Below, one piece after another: positions 26,227 to 35,347 of a stretch of DNA of 64,000 bases (the first letter of the stretch is position 1; the number at the start of each line of letters is the position of its first letter). The DNA is from Nitrospiraceae bacterium (GTDB lineage Bacteria > Nitrospirota > Nitrospiria > Nitrospirales > Nitrospiraceae): the NCBI GenBank assembly GCA_919902505.1, contig CAKKRE010000021.1:43674-107673 (forward strand), given 5' to 3'. The notes beneath the pieces were generated by a model. It made no database searches and was not told the origin of the DNA. It was given only the letters and a program-made list of their open reading frames with translations. Both the position numbers and the translations under genes were made by a program.

Positions 26227-27315
26227 TCACGGCGCCTGAGGCGGCAATGCCACCGCCGTCATGTCTTGCACCAACGCGCCGTCCCGGCCCTTGCTCCCGT
26301 CCACGATGACTCGCTCACCGGCATCCACACCGGAGAGGACTTCAACCCCCTGCTCCAGCGTACGGCCGATCTTGACCCATCGAAGACGTGCCACCCGGTC
26401 GCTCCCGACCACAAACAAGCTGGCCAGCTCGCCGCGCTCGATGAAGGCCGACTTCGGGAGGAGCAGCGTCGTGTTCATCCCTTTTTCCAGGCGGAGCCGA
26501 CCGAACATTCCCGACTTGAGCCCGCCCGTCTTGGGAAGGTCCACCTTCATCGTGAAGGTATGGGTTTGCGGATCGCCGGCCGGAAGAATCTGCGACACGT
26601 TCCCTTTGAGAGGATCGGCACCGAGCGCATCGATGACGACGGGGACCGATGAGCCGATCGAGACCACCCGCACATCGCTTTCGGCCACGGTCGCTTCCAG
26701 CCGGAGTCGTTCGGGATCTTCCATTTTGAGCAGCGGCTGCCCAGGGGAGGCCAGTTCCCCGATCTCAACCTTCTTCTCCGTGATGACGCCATCGAACGGC
26801 GCTTTCACGATCGTGTAGCTCAACTGCGCGAGAATAGCCTTGCGAGCGGCTTCGGCCACCCGTAACCCGCGCGTGGCGTTCTCCAGCTCCTGCTTGGATA
26901 CCGCATCCTTCCGGTAGAGGTCTTCCATACGGGCCTGGTGTGCTTTGGCATTGTCGAGCTCCGCCGTCACCCGGGATAACTCGGCCTGCAAGTCACGATT
27001 GTCGAGCACCATCAGGGTCTGTCCCTTGCGTACGACGCTGCCTTCACGGACCAGCAGATTGTCGATGGTGCCCTGGATGCGGCTGGCCAACGTCGCCTGA
27101 TAGACGGCCGCCACTTGTCCGGTCACTTCAACCGTCACCGGCACCTGGCTGGTCTTCACCTCGATCACCGCCAGCTGGAGGGCGGGCTGAACGGCCGTCA
27201 CCGACGGGGCCTCTCCGGTCCGGGGCGGCTGCTCGGACTGCCCGCAGCCCGCCGCTACCAGGAGAGCGACCACAAGCCATCTCGCCTGCCTAAACAGTTC
27301 GTTATTCCTGGACAC
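26227..27315 (-). CDS. RND periplasmic adaptor (membrane fusion) lipoprotein
   Basis: 362 residues starting at a GTG at 27315 behind GGAGG. The signal peptide ends in LLVAAGC, a lipobox, so the protein is lipid-anchored. Then come the HlyD-like barrel-sandwich hybrid (GTIDNLLVREGSVVRKGQ), a coiled-coil hairpin (residues ~105-160) and beta-barrel domains. It bridges the downstream RND pump to an outer-membrane channel, which is not encoded next to it. The start overlaps the end of the upstream YgaP-like gene by 14 bp. Confidence 0.88.
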   Translation of the reverse strand: MSRNNELFRQARWLVVALLVAAGCGQSEQPPRTGEAPSVTAVQPALQLAVIEVKTSQVPVTVEVTGQVAAVYQATLASRIQGTIDNLLVREGSVVRKGQTLMVLDNRDLQAELSRVTAELDNAKAHQARMEDLYRKDAVSKQELENATRGLRVAEAARKAILAQLSYTIVKAPFDGVITEKKVEIGELASPGQPLLKMEDPERLRLEATVAESDVRVVSIGSSVPVVIDALGADPLKGNVSQILPAGDPQTHTFTMKVDLPKTGGLKSGMFGRLRLEKGMNTTLLLPKSAFIERGELASLFVVGSDRVARLRWVKIGRTLEQGVEVLSGVDAGERVIVDGSKGRDGALVQDMTAVALPPQAP

Positions 27316-27490
27316 CCAACCTCCGCAAAAGAGCCATCATCGGACACCAGCCGCTGAATGACGACTGGATCAGATTCACCGCGACGAACGCGGCGAAATA
27401 ATTATAGTAGGGGTGCACTGTGGCGCCCAGCACCACCGCACCCAGCACAAACACCCCAGCGATCAAACGAAGCAAGTCATTGAGTTTCAT
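27302..27490 (-). CDS. small YgaP-like transmembrane domain protein
   Basis: 62 residues from the ATG at 27490, preceded by GGGGGG. Two helices, an early MKLNDLLRLIAGVFVLG and a Cys-containing SGWCPMMALLRRLG at the end match the DUF2892 membrane domain also found at 7542. Its stop lies inside the adaptor gene start, so it leads the efflux operon. It may be a remnant of a rhodanese-fused protein or an independent membrane thiol protein. Confidence 0.7.
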   Translation of the reverse strand: MKLNDLLRLIAGVFVLGAVVLGATVHPYYNYFAAFVAVNLIQSSFSGWCPMMALLRRLGVQE

Positions 27491-27648
27491 GTGCCGCCCC
27501 CCTTTCTTACACCATATGAGTAAGCAGAGGGAAAAAGGATTCGAAACAAGGAGAAGTCCGCCATGAATCAAGGACTTCCCTCGTCTCCGGCACAAACGCC
27601 CTTCTTACCCCGGCACCAACTTGAGCGCGCCATCCTGTACGCGAACGA

Positions 27649-28674
27649 TCAGAAGCGATATTGACCGCCGATGGAAAGAATCGAGTCCTGAAAGTCGCGC
27701 AGCGCATTCGTCGAGGTACGTTTGCCGTATTGAAAGGACAGCATCACCGTCGCAGCTGCCGACATGTGATACCGCAGTTCCGCGATGCCCTGGTGCGTGG
27801 CATCGAACCGGCCCACGTGCGTATCGCCCGCGAGGCCGCTGGTAAATGTTTTTCGCCGATGAATATAGGTGAACCCGAGATCCCACTGCCGATTGAGTCG
27901 AACCTCCGTACCGGCCGACACCATATGGAGGTAGTAGGACACGTCGTCCGCAAACTGCGTGTCCTTGTGACCATCGGCCAGCCCCCGTTCATAGAGATAG
28001 GTCAGCGTCACTGCCAGCCAATCCATGGCACGGTAGTCGACGCGGGGGCCGAGGGTGAAAAAGTTCGTATTCCGTTCCGCAAATGAGTCGTTGTAACGCC
28101 TGAGCCCGTACCGGGTCATCAACGTGCCTGTGACGCTGTCCGTCAATCGGCGTTCGATTTCGGCGCGCCAATGGTGCGAGCTGACCCGCTCCTCCTGAAT
28201 CGAGCGGGTGCCGGTGCGCCGCTCGAAATTCGGGCCCAGAAAGAGGTTGGGCACATACCGATACCGCACCAACAGCGTGGTCGCCCGGTCGAGCGACAAT
28301 CGGTCCTGGATGCGGTAGTCGGCATGGTTGAAGATGGGGTTATTGGTGTAGATCGCCCCCTGCGCCTTCACCGAGAGTTCATTCTTCCCCTGCGCCGTAG
28401 GCGTGGAGTGCACCACCTCCAGCGCCGGCTCCCAAATCAGATCCTCCGGCTTGTCGGCGGACACCACCGTCGGTTGTGAAGGATCTTCTGTCAGGCGAAG
28501 TCGACGCGCGGAAGAAAACTGAAAGGCATCGGAGGTATAGCTCGTCTTCTGCTCAGCGACGGCCGACCACTCGGCCTGCGCCGGCCGATCCGGCCCCCAC
28601 ATCAGACTTGCCAGCACCCCCCACAAGGCGGCACGACACACATTGGGCAGGAGGGAGTGCGGATACCGCATCAT
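27649..28674 (-). CDS. outer-membrane beta-barrel protein
   Basis: About 341 residues if started at the tandem ATGs at 28674/28671, which give a signal peptide ending near AQAEW; the track start at 28803 is unlikely. The body alternates hydrophobic and polar residues in strands, and the last residues GGQYRF end in Phe as in outer-membrane proteins. About 14-18 strands are plausible. No specific family is recognised. It may be an efflux or porin component given its place before the efflux operon. Confidence 0.65.
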   Translation of the reverse strand: MMRYPHSLLPNVCRAALWGVLASLMWGPDRPAQAEWSAVAEQKTSYTSDAFQFSSARRLRLTEDPSQPTVVSADKPEDLIWEPALEVVHSTPTAQGKNELSVKAQGAIYTNNPIFNHADYRIQDRLSLDRATTLLVRYRYVPNLFLGPNFERRTGTRSIQEERVSSHHWRAEIERRLTDSVTGTLMTRYGLRRYNDSFAERNTNFFTLGPRVDYRAMDWLAVTLTYLYERGLADGHKDTQFADDVSYYLHMVSAGTEVRLNRQWDLGFTYIHRRKTFTSGLAGDTHVGRFDATHQGIAELRYHMSAAATVMLSFQYGKRTSTNALRDFQDSILSIGGQYRF

Positions 28675-28809
28675 CGACTTGTGTGGCCCACAGAAGCATG
28701 GAATGGGGAACGCATCCCCGTCAGTTTCGCGCGCCGTCGCGGAACAGGGACCATCCCACGAGAGCCTGTTGCTGAGCGTCCGACAGAACGAGCCTCCCGT
28801 CAACCAAGT

Positions 28810-29607
28810 TCATATTTGCGGACCCCATAACTTCACCAGATTCACCACGATCATGCTGACGGCGATCGAAACCGTGATGAAGGCCGTAATGCGACCCATC
28901 GTGGTCGGAGAAAGCCAGGTGCCGACCCGCACCCCCAGAAGCATCCCCGCCAGACTTCCTGCCAAGACCCACGCCGTCAGCGGCCAGTTGATCCGCCCGA
29001 ATTGGAGATGGCCGACCACCCCGCCGATAGAGATACAGGCGATGATGCTGAGAGACGTTCCGATCGCCAGCCTGGTCGGGAACCCGAGGATGAGGATCAG
29101 GGCCGGGACCACCATGAATCCGCCACCGACTCCGAACAAACCGTTCATGGTTCCCACAGCCAGGCCGATGCCACCGACCTTCAGCCAGCAGGTGCGGGGG
29201 AAGCGGGTCGCACAACTTTCTTCCCCGTCAGGGCCGGACGGCATCTGACGATAGCGAGTCATCGCCGCTCTGACCAGCAGCAGCAGGAACCCGAACAGCA
29301 CCAGCAGGATTTCCTCACGAACCAGGCGATGCCCGAACGCGCCCGCCCACGAACCGATCGCGCCGGTCCAACTGAACGCCAGGACGGCTGTGGCCTCGAC
29401 CTGTCCTTGCCTCCCATATTCCCACGCGCCCAGCAGCGACGAGGTCGCCACAATGATCAACGACATCGCCGCCGCCTGCTGCATGGGAATCCCGGCAAGG
29501 TAGACCATGAGGGGGAGGCCCAGAATCGCGCCCCCCGTCCCCGTCGCGCCGAGTTGCAAGCCGATGGGGACGCCCGCCAGCAGGGAACGCAACGCCTGGT
29601 CGATCAT
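28810..29607 (-). CDS. TauE/SafE family sulfite/sulfonate exporter
   Basis: 265 residues with about eight helices and the two-fold repeat of TauE/SafE proteins: GATGTGGAILGLPLMVYL in the first half and GLFGVGGGFMVVPALIL in the second. Family members export sulfite, sulfoacetate or related anions. In a genome stretch with sulfite dehydrogenase and an SQR-like protein, sulfite export is a sensible inference. Element A lies between it and the SQR-like gene. Confidence 0.82.
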   Translation of the reverse strand: MIDQALRSLLAGVPIGLQLGATGTGGAILGLPLMVYLAGIPMQQAAAMSLIIVATSSLLGAWEYGRQGQVEATAVLAFSWTGAIGSWAGAFGHRLVREEILLVLFGFLLLLVRAAMTRYRQMPSGPDGEESCATRFPRTCWLKVGGIGLAVGTMNGLFGVGGGFMVVPALILILGFPTRLAIGTSLSIIACISIGGVVGHLQFGRINWPLTAWVLAGSLAGMLLGVRVGTWLSPTTMGRITAFITVSIAVSMIVVNLVKLWGPQI

Positions 29608-29657
29608 GCCGGTTCCTTCTCGATCGTCGCCACGCGATGCCCCGTCCCCATATCGTT

Positions 29658-29836
29658 TAGCCCGGATTATTCATGAATGTCGTCGCGAGGCGTTCGAGAC
29701 CGAAGCCCGCCGGGGCTTCTCGCAAGCGAGGCCGACGCAGGCGTACTGACAGTCCGTCGAGGAGGCCGAACGAGAACAGCCCCGCCGGGCGAGAGAATCG
29801 GACGACGGAGCAGGCATTCATGAATAGTCCGGGTTA
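29658..29836. mobile_element. MITE-like element A, copy 2
   Basis: About 179 bp, the same family as 8928-9108 and similar over its full length, with ends TAGCCCGGATTATTCATGAA and (attcatgaatagtccgggtta). The right end contributes TTA, which read on the minus strand is the TAA stop of the SQR-like gene. Both ends sit in TTAG. Confidence 0.82.
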
Positions 29837-31081
29837 GGCCGGTCCTTCCAACTTGGCAATGCCCATGGCCTTCAAAATCACCTTCTCGTAGTACGGCTCG
29901 CTTACGCCCTTTTTCATCTTGCGCAAGAAATACTTCTCCAGCGCAATTTTGGCAAGGTGCACCCACTTGCCCTTCTTCGCCCAGGTGACATTCCGCGGCG
30001 CCATTTGCGGCAACGCCACAAAGGCCACACCCGTGTCCCCCATGTCGGCGAGACAGATCGCATTCCAGGTCGCGGTCTCGCGCTTCGGGTCATCCTCGAT
30101 ATCGGCCTTGATGTTGTGCACCGCCGCCGACACCATCGACTCGATCATGTACCCGGTCTTGGGCGCACCGGTCGGAATCGGAGTCTGCTCCACCGGCGGA
30201 ATGGCCACGCAGACACCGACCGAATAGATATTTTTATACTTCGGATTGGCCTGATACGCATCGATATTGACAAACCCTTTGGGGTTGCAGAGCCCCGGCG
30301 TCCCTGCCACCGCGTCCACTCCGGCGAACGGCGGAATGATCATCGAATACCGGAACGGGATCTCCTGCCCTCCGTCGAGCAAGAGTTTGCCCGGCTGCAC
30401 TTCTTTGATCGCCGTATTGCAGATAGGCTTCATCGAATGATCGGCAAACTCATCTTCCATCAAACGGCGGGAGGCGCCCACACCTGCGAGCCCCATATGG
30501 CCGATATAGGGTTCCGGCGTCACAAAATAGATCGGCACCTTCTTCCGGAGTTTCTTCTTGCGGAGATCGGCATCCAGAATGAACGCCATTTCGTAGGCCG
30601 GTCCAAAACAGGAGGCGCCTTGCGCCGCCCCGACCACGATGGGACCGGGGTCTTTCAGAAAGGCTTGATACGTGCCCCAGGCCTGCTCGGCATGGTCCAC
30701 ATTGCAGACCGATTGCGTGTACCCGCTGGGCCCGAGTCCTGGCACCGCGCCGAAATTGAGCTTCGGCCCGGTGGCGATAATCAGGTAGTCATAGGGGACT
30801 TCGCCCTTCGAGGTGATGACACGATTCTGTTCAGGCTCAATCCGCTCCGCCATGGCATGAATGTATTCCACGCCTTTTTTCTCCAGCACCGGGCCCAGGG
30901 CAAAACTGATGTCTTTCCTCGTTCGCCATCCGACCGCCACCCAGGGATTGGAGGGGACGAAATGGAACGACTCCACGTTGGAGATCACCGTCACTTTGTG
31001 TTTCTTCGCCAGCAATTCCCGGGCTTCATAGGCTGCCGGCAACCCGCCGATGGACGCGCCGATGATGACGACCTTTGCCAT
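29834..31081 (-). CDS. sulfide:quinone oxidoreductase-like FAD protein
   Basis: 415 residues from the ATG at 31081 with GGGAGG upstream; the track start at 31219 is too early. The N-terminal FAD loop is VVIIGASIGGLPAAYEA. Cysteines in SVCNVDHAEQ, GAAQGASCFGPAYE and GVCVAIPP are placed like the redox cysteines of SQR and flavocytochrome c sulfide dehydrogenase. It would oxidise sulfide (or polysulfide) and reduce quinone at the inner membrane. The C-terminal YFLRKMKKG looks like a membrane-binding amphipathic end. The stop codon is provided by element A. Confidence 0.8.
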   Translation of the reverse strand: MAKVVIIGASIGGLPAAYEARELLAKKHKVTVISNVESFHFVPSNPWVAVGWRTRKDISFALGPVLEKKGVEYIHAMAERIEPEQNRVITSKGEVPYDYLIIATGPKLNFGAVPGLGPSGYTQSVCNVDHAEQAWGTYQAFLKDPGPIVVGAAQGASCFGPAYEMAFILDADLRKKKLRKKVPIYFVTPEPYIGHMGLAGVGASRRLMEDEFADHSMKPICNTAIKEVQPGKLLLDGGQEIPFRYSMIIPPFAGVDAVAGTPGLCNPKGFVNIDAYQANPKYKNIYSVGVCVAIPPVEQTPIPTGAPKTGYMIESMVSAAVHNIKADIEDDPKRETATWNAICLADMGDTGVAFVALPQMAPRNVTWAKKGKWVHLAKIALEKYFLRKMKKGVSEPYYEKVILKAMGIAKLEGPA

Positions 31082-31434
31082 GATCCACCTCCCCTCAAAG
31101 TAGATTCCTACCGTCCCCGCCTCGCTGCGTGATCCCGTCCCTCCCGCGAGTAACCCGTCCTGCTCCAAACCTGGGACTAAGCACGATCCGTTTCCACCCC
31201 TCTTGTTAAGAGCCAGCACAGATCATTTGGATTCAGCCGGAGTAGAGATAAACCGGTGTGCGGGAAATTTTATGCCCCGCGGCAAGACTGAGGTCGGGTA
31301 GTGATCCCTCATTGCACTGTGTCTCGAACGAACACTTCGACAGATCTTACGATACCTAGGGGATTTGTCGGGTTGACATAGCCGCTGGCGGGCCGGTACT
31401 CCTATTATGGACGTATTATCGAGGAGGGTTCCCC
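31082..31434. other. divergent intergenic region
   Basis: About 353 bp between the minus-strand SQR-like gene and the plus-strand CHASE3 gene; it must hold promoters for both. A plausible -35/-10 for the CHASE3 gene is listed separately. No repeat family or small gene is evident. Confidence 0.6.
31373..31402 (+). promoter_or_regulatory. possible sigma-70 promoter for the CHASE3 gene
   Basis: TTGACA at 31373-31378 is followed after 18 bp by TACTCC, a weak -10. The gene starts 32 bp further on behind GAGGAGG. The -10 match is poor, so this is tentative. Confidence 0.4.
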
Positions 31435-32136
31435 ATGCTCCATCGTCTTTTTGCCGGCAAAGGCCTGATCATCGCCCTTGCCGTGGGATTTATAGCGGTC
31501 GAGTCCATCGTCGCAGCTAGTTTCCTGAGCCTGCTGCACTTCAAGACTTCCAACAATTGGGCCACGAAAAGTGAGCAGGTGCTGCTTGAGTTGGAACGGA
31601 TGATGAGCGCCGTGGCGGGGGCTGAAACCAGCCAACGCGGATACATCATTACCGGCTCGGACGAGCACCTTGCACCCTATCGCGAGGCAGTCGTCACGCT
31701 TGAAGACCAGATCCGGCGGATCGGAGGGCTGACAAGGGACAATTCGATCCAGCAGGACCGGGTGGCCTACCTTGCCACACAGGTCGAACAGCGATCGGAG
31801 GAAATGGACCAGGCCATCGTGACACGCCGCAGCAAGGGGCTCCCCTATGCCAAGTCGGTCGTGGCGGTGAATCAACAGAACCGGACGATGGATACCATCC
31901 AGGATATCAGCGCGCAAATCCGGAAGGAGGAAACCAGGGTCCTGGAGCGCCACCGGGCGGACTCCGACGCCTGGGCCTTTACGACTGGCTCGTTCGCCGC
32001 CGTGTTCTTCATCTTGAATGCGGTGGTGTTCACTCTCTGCGGCATCGTGATCAAAATGGCCCTCACCAGCCAGGCACAGGCTGAACGCCTCCTCCACGCG
32101 TTGCCGCATTCCTCCTCCGCTCAGACAACACAATAG
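31435..32136 (+). CDS. CHASE3 sensory-domain membrane protein without output domain
   Basis: 233 residues, one of the few plus-strand genes. GAGGAGG lies upstream of the ATG. A first helix (residues ~10-35) and a second (~185-205) bracket an extracytoplasmic helical domain with AETSQRGYIITGSDEHLAPY, the CHASE3 signature. Normally CHASE3 is joined to a kinase or cyclase; here the protein ends ~25 residues after the second helix. It may work with a separate partner. Confidence 0.7.
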   Translation: MLHRLFAGKGLIIALAVGFIAVESIVAASFLSLLHFKTSNNWATKSEQVLLELERMMSAVAGAETSQRGYIITGSDEHLAPYREAVVTLEDQIRRIGGLTRDNSIQQDRVAYLATQVEQRSEEMDQAIVTRRSKGLPYAKSVVAVNQQNRTMDTIQDISAQIRKEETRVLERHRADSDAWAFTTGSFAAVFFILNAVVFTLCGIVIKMALTSQAQAERLLHALPHSSSAQTTQ

Positions 32137-32140
32137 TGGC

Positions 32141-32614
32141 CTACGTCCTGGCAAGGACCACGGCCAGCAACAACACCAGAAGGGCCACCAGCAACGAAAT
32201 GCGCGGCACGAGCACCGAATAGCGGAGCAGCATGCGGTCCCGCGCGGTCCTTGCTGGCTCAGGCGTTCTCAAACTTTGCCGCACGCGCGGCCCGACCACG
32301 AGATCGTGCAGCAGCGTCAGGGTAAACAAGAGCGTCACCAATCCGATCTTGGCGGCAAAAATCGTGGGCCAGCGGGATGGTTCCATCAACGGAATCGATC
32401 GACCCGCAGCGAGCGTGAGCCCGGTTACTACCAGGATCCCCATGGCCCCCCAGACCACCGCTCTGAACCGATAGGCGACCGTTCGAAACAGCACCGCGTA
32501 CTGCGCGAATGCCCCATCCCGCTTCAGCACCGGCACCAGCACGACGGACAAGAACACCATCCCCCCGATCCATACCATAGCCGCCAGCAAGTGAATCCAG
32601 ACCAGTGCAAACAC
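32141..32614 (-). CDS. CopD-like integral membrane protein
   Basis: 157 residues with four helices. The opening FALVWIHLLAAMVWIGGMVF, with its His and Trp, and the later LLHDLVVGPRV resemble the CopD/DUF4149 type of small membrane proteins linked to copper handling or haem. It is convergent with the CHASE3 gene, with 4 bp between stops. Function is tentative. Confidence 0.6.
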   Translation of the reverse strand: MFALVWIHLLAAMVWIGGMVFLSVVLVPVLKRDGAFAQYAVLFRTVAYRFRAVVWGAMGILVVTGLTLAAGRSIPLMEPSRWPTIFAAKIGLVTLLFTLTLLHDLVVGPRVRQSLRTPEPARTARDRMLLRYSVLVPRISLLVALLVLLLAVVLART

Positions 32615-32694
32615 AAGACCATCCTTTCGCTCTCATCGATGGACGTACTATGACCGAGGAGAGCGCGAAGCGGCAAGACAGGGGCGGCATAGAG

Positions 32695-32884
32695 CTAGGA
32701 GTCTGTCCGAGTCATCCTTCGTTGCGAGGCGAAGGAGCTGCTGGTAGATGCGAGGCTGCAGGCGCGAAAAAACCGGAGGCGTATTCGCTGGAATACGTTG
32801 AGGATTTTTTCGGGCCGAGAACGACGCAGATGCCGGCAGCTCGTTTGCCGCAGCAGAATGGCATTACTCGGACAGACTCCTAGG
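32695..32884. mobile_element. MITE-like element B, long palindrome
   Basis: The ends CTAGGAGTCTGTCCGAGT (32695-32712) are repeated exactly in inverted orientation at the right end (32867-32884). The centre is cgtattc-gctg-gaatacg, and arms such as CGAAAAAACC against ggattttttcg pair in between, so the whole 190 bp is one near-palindrome. There is no coding frame. Its right-end CTAG supplies the TAG stop of the next gene. Confidence 0.8.
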
Positions 32885-33380
32885 CGGGACGACGCAGATT
32901 CGGACACCAGTCGATTTCACCCAATACGGCCAGCACCTGCGTCTCTGGATGGACCAGAGCCGTGGGAGGATGAATGCCGATCAGGGCGCAGTCGCGGCAC
33001 AGAAACTGGCAGGGAGCCGCACAGGATTCCGCACTGCAGCCTAATTTTGCCTGCAGTGTGACCGCCTTGCTCGTGCAAAACGCCTGCGGGTCGGCGACGG
33101 TCAGACTCTGCCGATAACAGTCCAATCGATTCCACAAGGCCACCAGGCTGGACATGCGTTGACCATTCACCGTTGCCCAGGAGCCTGGAATCCGTACGGA
33201 CTCACCGATGACCTGCAGGGCAACCTCAATGTGCTCCGGCAGACTCGCGAAGGTGACAACGTGTGAGCGCTCGGCTCCCTGCGCGTCGATGCTGTGGGTG
33301 AACGTATGCAGCCACGCCTCTTCGCCCAGCGGGTGCGGCAAGGAACAGTCGTCCGGTAGATGCACCGCGATCGTCACCAA
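32880..33380 (-). CDS. cysteine-rich protein of unknown function
   Basis: 166 residues with no export signal. There are nine cysteines, clustered in the second half (GCSAESCAAPCQFLCRDC), a spacing suited to an Fe-S cluster or zinc. I do not recognise the family. The TAG stop is made by the end of element B, so the C-terminus LRRPA may have been altered by the insertion. A hairpin lies upstream. Confidence 0.6.
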   Translation of the reverse strand: MVTIAVHLPDDCSLPHPLGEEAWLHTFTHSIDAQGAERSHVVTFASLPEHIEVALQVIGESVRIPGSWATVNGQRMSSLVALWNRLDCYRQSLTVADPQAFCTSKAVTLQAKLGCSAESCAAPCQFLCRDCALIGIHPPTALVHPETQVLAVLGEIDWCPNLRRPA

Positions 33381-33416
33381 GACCCGACCTCATGAGTCCT
33401 GCGTGCAGGACCGTCG

Positions 33417-33453
33417 CCATGCCGGTCGAGCCTCTCGGCACCGACCGGCATGG
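33417..33453. terminator. strong hairpin, probable terminator
   Basis: Perfect 12 bp arms CCATGCCGGTCG and CGACCGGCATGG around a 13-base loop. It lies after the outer-membrane protein gene and before the Cys-rich gene on the minus strand. No U-run follows, so it may act with Rho or as an attenuator. Confidence 0.5.
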
Positions 33454-33530
33454 CAGCGTCGTATTCCTGTGCCTACAGTCGAATTCGCGATCTTGAACCA
33501 GGGCGTCGTTCTTACCGCCTTTATTTCCTC

Positions 33531-34232
33531 CTAGAACGAAATCCCGACATACGGCCCGACCTGGAAGTAATCGTTGTTGGTGTTGGTCAGACGCGCCGTC
33601 AGGTGATACCGGGCATCGACCCCGACCTTAAACGCCTTCCATACCGCGTATTCGAACCCGCCGCCGAACTGCACCCCGAGGTCGAGGTATTGCGTTCGAT
33701 TCGACGGGGGACTGATCACATGGATGTCCAAACCGATCGGAATGACCCAGGGCCTGAACGCGCTGCCTTCCATAAACTTGATCTTCGGGGCCACGTCGAT
33801 CGTGACCATCGTAAGCTGCACCTTTTGCGGATCAAGGGCAGTTGTGCCGGTTAGAGTATGAGCCGCTGCGCTTCCTATGGTGTTATTCACTCGGGATGAA
33901 TTGATGCTGTTAAATTGCAGTCCGATCTCCCCGACCACCCAGGTCTTGTCCATTCCGCCCCAAACGTCCTTCGACATGACCAGATCCAAACCCGCACCGG
34001 CATACCATCCGGCATTGCCTCCATTGGCGCCCGTGAGCCCCGCCGTATCCGTAAAAATCTGCCCGCTCCGGTCCTGGTTCAAATTCATGAACCCGCCTTT
34101 GAAGAACACCATGTTGCCGGTGCCTTCCTCAGCCAATGCCGGCCGCGCACAAGCAACACCGAACACCGCGGCGATCGCAACTGCCGCACCCCACATTCCA
34201 ATGTTCCGCACGACTCTCCGAACCCGCATCAT
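33531..34232 (-). CDS. porin-like outer-membrane beta-barrel protein
   Basis: 233 residues with a signal peptide ending ARPALAEE, then about eight predicted strands and a C-terminal VGPYVGISF that ends in Phe. Size and pattern match small OmpA/OmpW-like barrels. The substrate is unknown. It stands alone between hairpins and a 245 bp upstream gap that holds small GC-rich hairpins but no gene. Confidence 0.65.
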   Translation of the reverse strand: MMRVRRVVRNIGMWGAAVAIAAVFGVACARPALAEEGTGNMVFFKGGFMNLNQDRSGQIFTDTAGLTGANGGNAGWYAGAGLDLVMSKDVWGGMDKTWVVGEIGLQFNSINSSRVNNTIGSAAAHTLTGTTALDPQKVQLTMVTIDVAPKIKFMEGSAFRPWVIPIGLDIHVISPPSNRTQYLDLGVQFGGGFEYAVWKAFKVGVDARYHLTARLTNTNNDYFQVGPYVGISF

Positions 34233-34477
34233 GTTCCCCTCCTTGATGTGTCACCGAAGCGCCTGACTGGCGCCCGGGTTGGCTTCCCGTCTTGTCCTCG
34301 CCGGCCTGAGGCAGGAGCAGCGCAAGCATGTGGTTTACTACTCTTCTGAACAGCATAGACATTCCTCGTCTTAGCCCTGCTTCGATCATCGAACGCAGCG
34401 GCGACGCTCGTGCCGGCCTCACACCGGCGAGTCGCGCTCCTCATTGGTCCCGCGCCCGTTGCCACTCATGCGCGACT

Positions 34478-35026
34478 TCACACTTGCAGCATGCGCCGAC
34501 TGATTCGCCGTCGCTGCACGGCGGTCAACCGCATCTCGGCTAAGGCGAACAGCAGCCGCTCCTCACAGGCGATGTGTCCACGATAGCGACGAATCAGCGC
34601 GTGAAGCTCCGCGGTCAGCGCCCGCCATCCGCCGAATGTTTTTGACGCCGCCGCGTTTTGACCGTTGACCCGCTTTCTCGCAAGCTGTCTCATCACCGCT
34701 GTCGCATCGGCTTTCAGCGCCCGGTGTTCGTCCAAGAAGCTCTGGAACTGCTCTTGCCCATCCTGCTTCCGACCGAGGATTCGCAGGAGATCGCCGACCA
34801 GCACCTCTTCCCGTTTGAAATGCACGTCCACGGGGCCGGTAAAGAATTCGAGCAGTTCTCGCAGCGTGTCCCGGTTCGTTCCCTTGACCGTACCGCTCCC
34901 GGATGAGCGAGGACTCATCGCCGTTTCGACCATGGCCAGTCGGTCCAGAATCATTCGGTGCTCCCGTTTGAGCAGGGCCAACGGATCGACGGTGAGACTC
35001 GTTCGCCTGCTACCTTGAGACACCAT
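34478..35026 (-). CDS. haemerythrin (HHE) domain protein
   Basis: 182 residues from the ATG at 35026; the track start at 35119 adds a Cys-rich stretch unlike the family. Iron-binding signatures of the four-helix bundle are visible: LKREHRMILDRLAMVE, VDVHFKREEVLVGDLL, FLDEHRAL and RGHIACEERLLF. The diiron site could bind O2 or NO or help in Fe-S repair. The next upstream regulator gene is of Crp/Fnr type, a common companion of such sensors. Confidence 0.82.
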   Translation of the reverse strand: MVSQGSRRTSLTVDPLALLKREHRMILDRLAMVETAMSPRSSGSGTVKGTNRDTLRELLEFFTGPVDVHFKREEVLVGDLLRILGRKQDGQEQFQSFLDEHRALKADATAVMRQLARKRVNGQNAAASKTFGGWRALTAELHALIRRYRGHIACEERLLFALAEMRLTAVQRRRISRRMLQV

Positions 35027-35347
35027 CGTTCCGGGATCCCATGGACGGAAGCTCCAACATGCGAGCAATGCGACAGCGTCATGCCGTGCGCACTGTACCG
35101 AACAGGTAGGCGGGCACACACTGGCATCGGCCGGTCTGACACATGATTTATCTCAAGGTTTCGGATAGGCCATTGGACCTATGCCTGCGGGGACGAGGCA
35201 AGGGGCGAGATGAACGAACCATACGAGAACGACGAGATGGAGGAGAGCCCGAGGCGTTCGGAATGTCGAACCCGGAACCTTGAACTTCGCGTCGCGCCTG
35301 TCGCGCTTCACGAACGACGCTTCACGAATAACGTCTGACGGGTTCGT
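35027..35347. repeat. intergenic region with R3 repeat
   Basis: About 321 bp between the Crp/Fnr gene stop and the haemerythrin start. The part 35290-35341 carries R3 units (gcttcacgaacgacgcttcacgaataacgtc). The rest shows no gene or strong hairpin. Confidence 0.5.
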
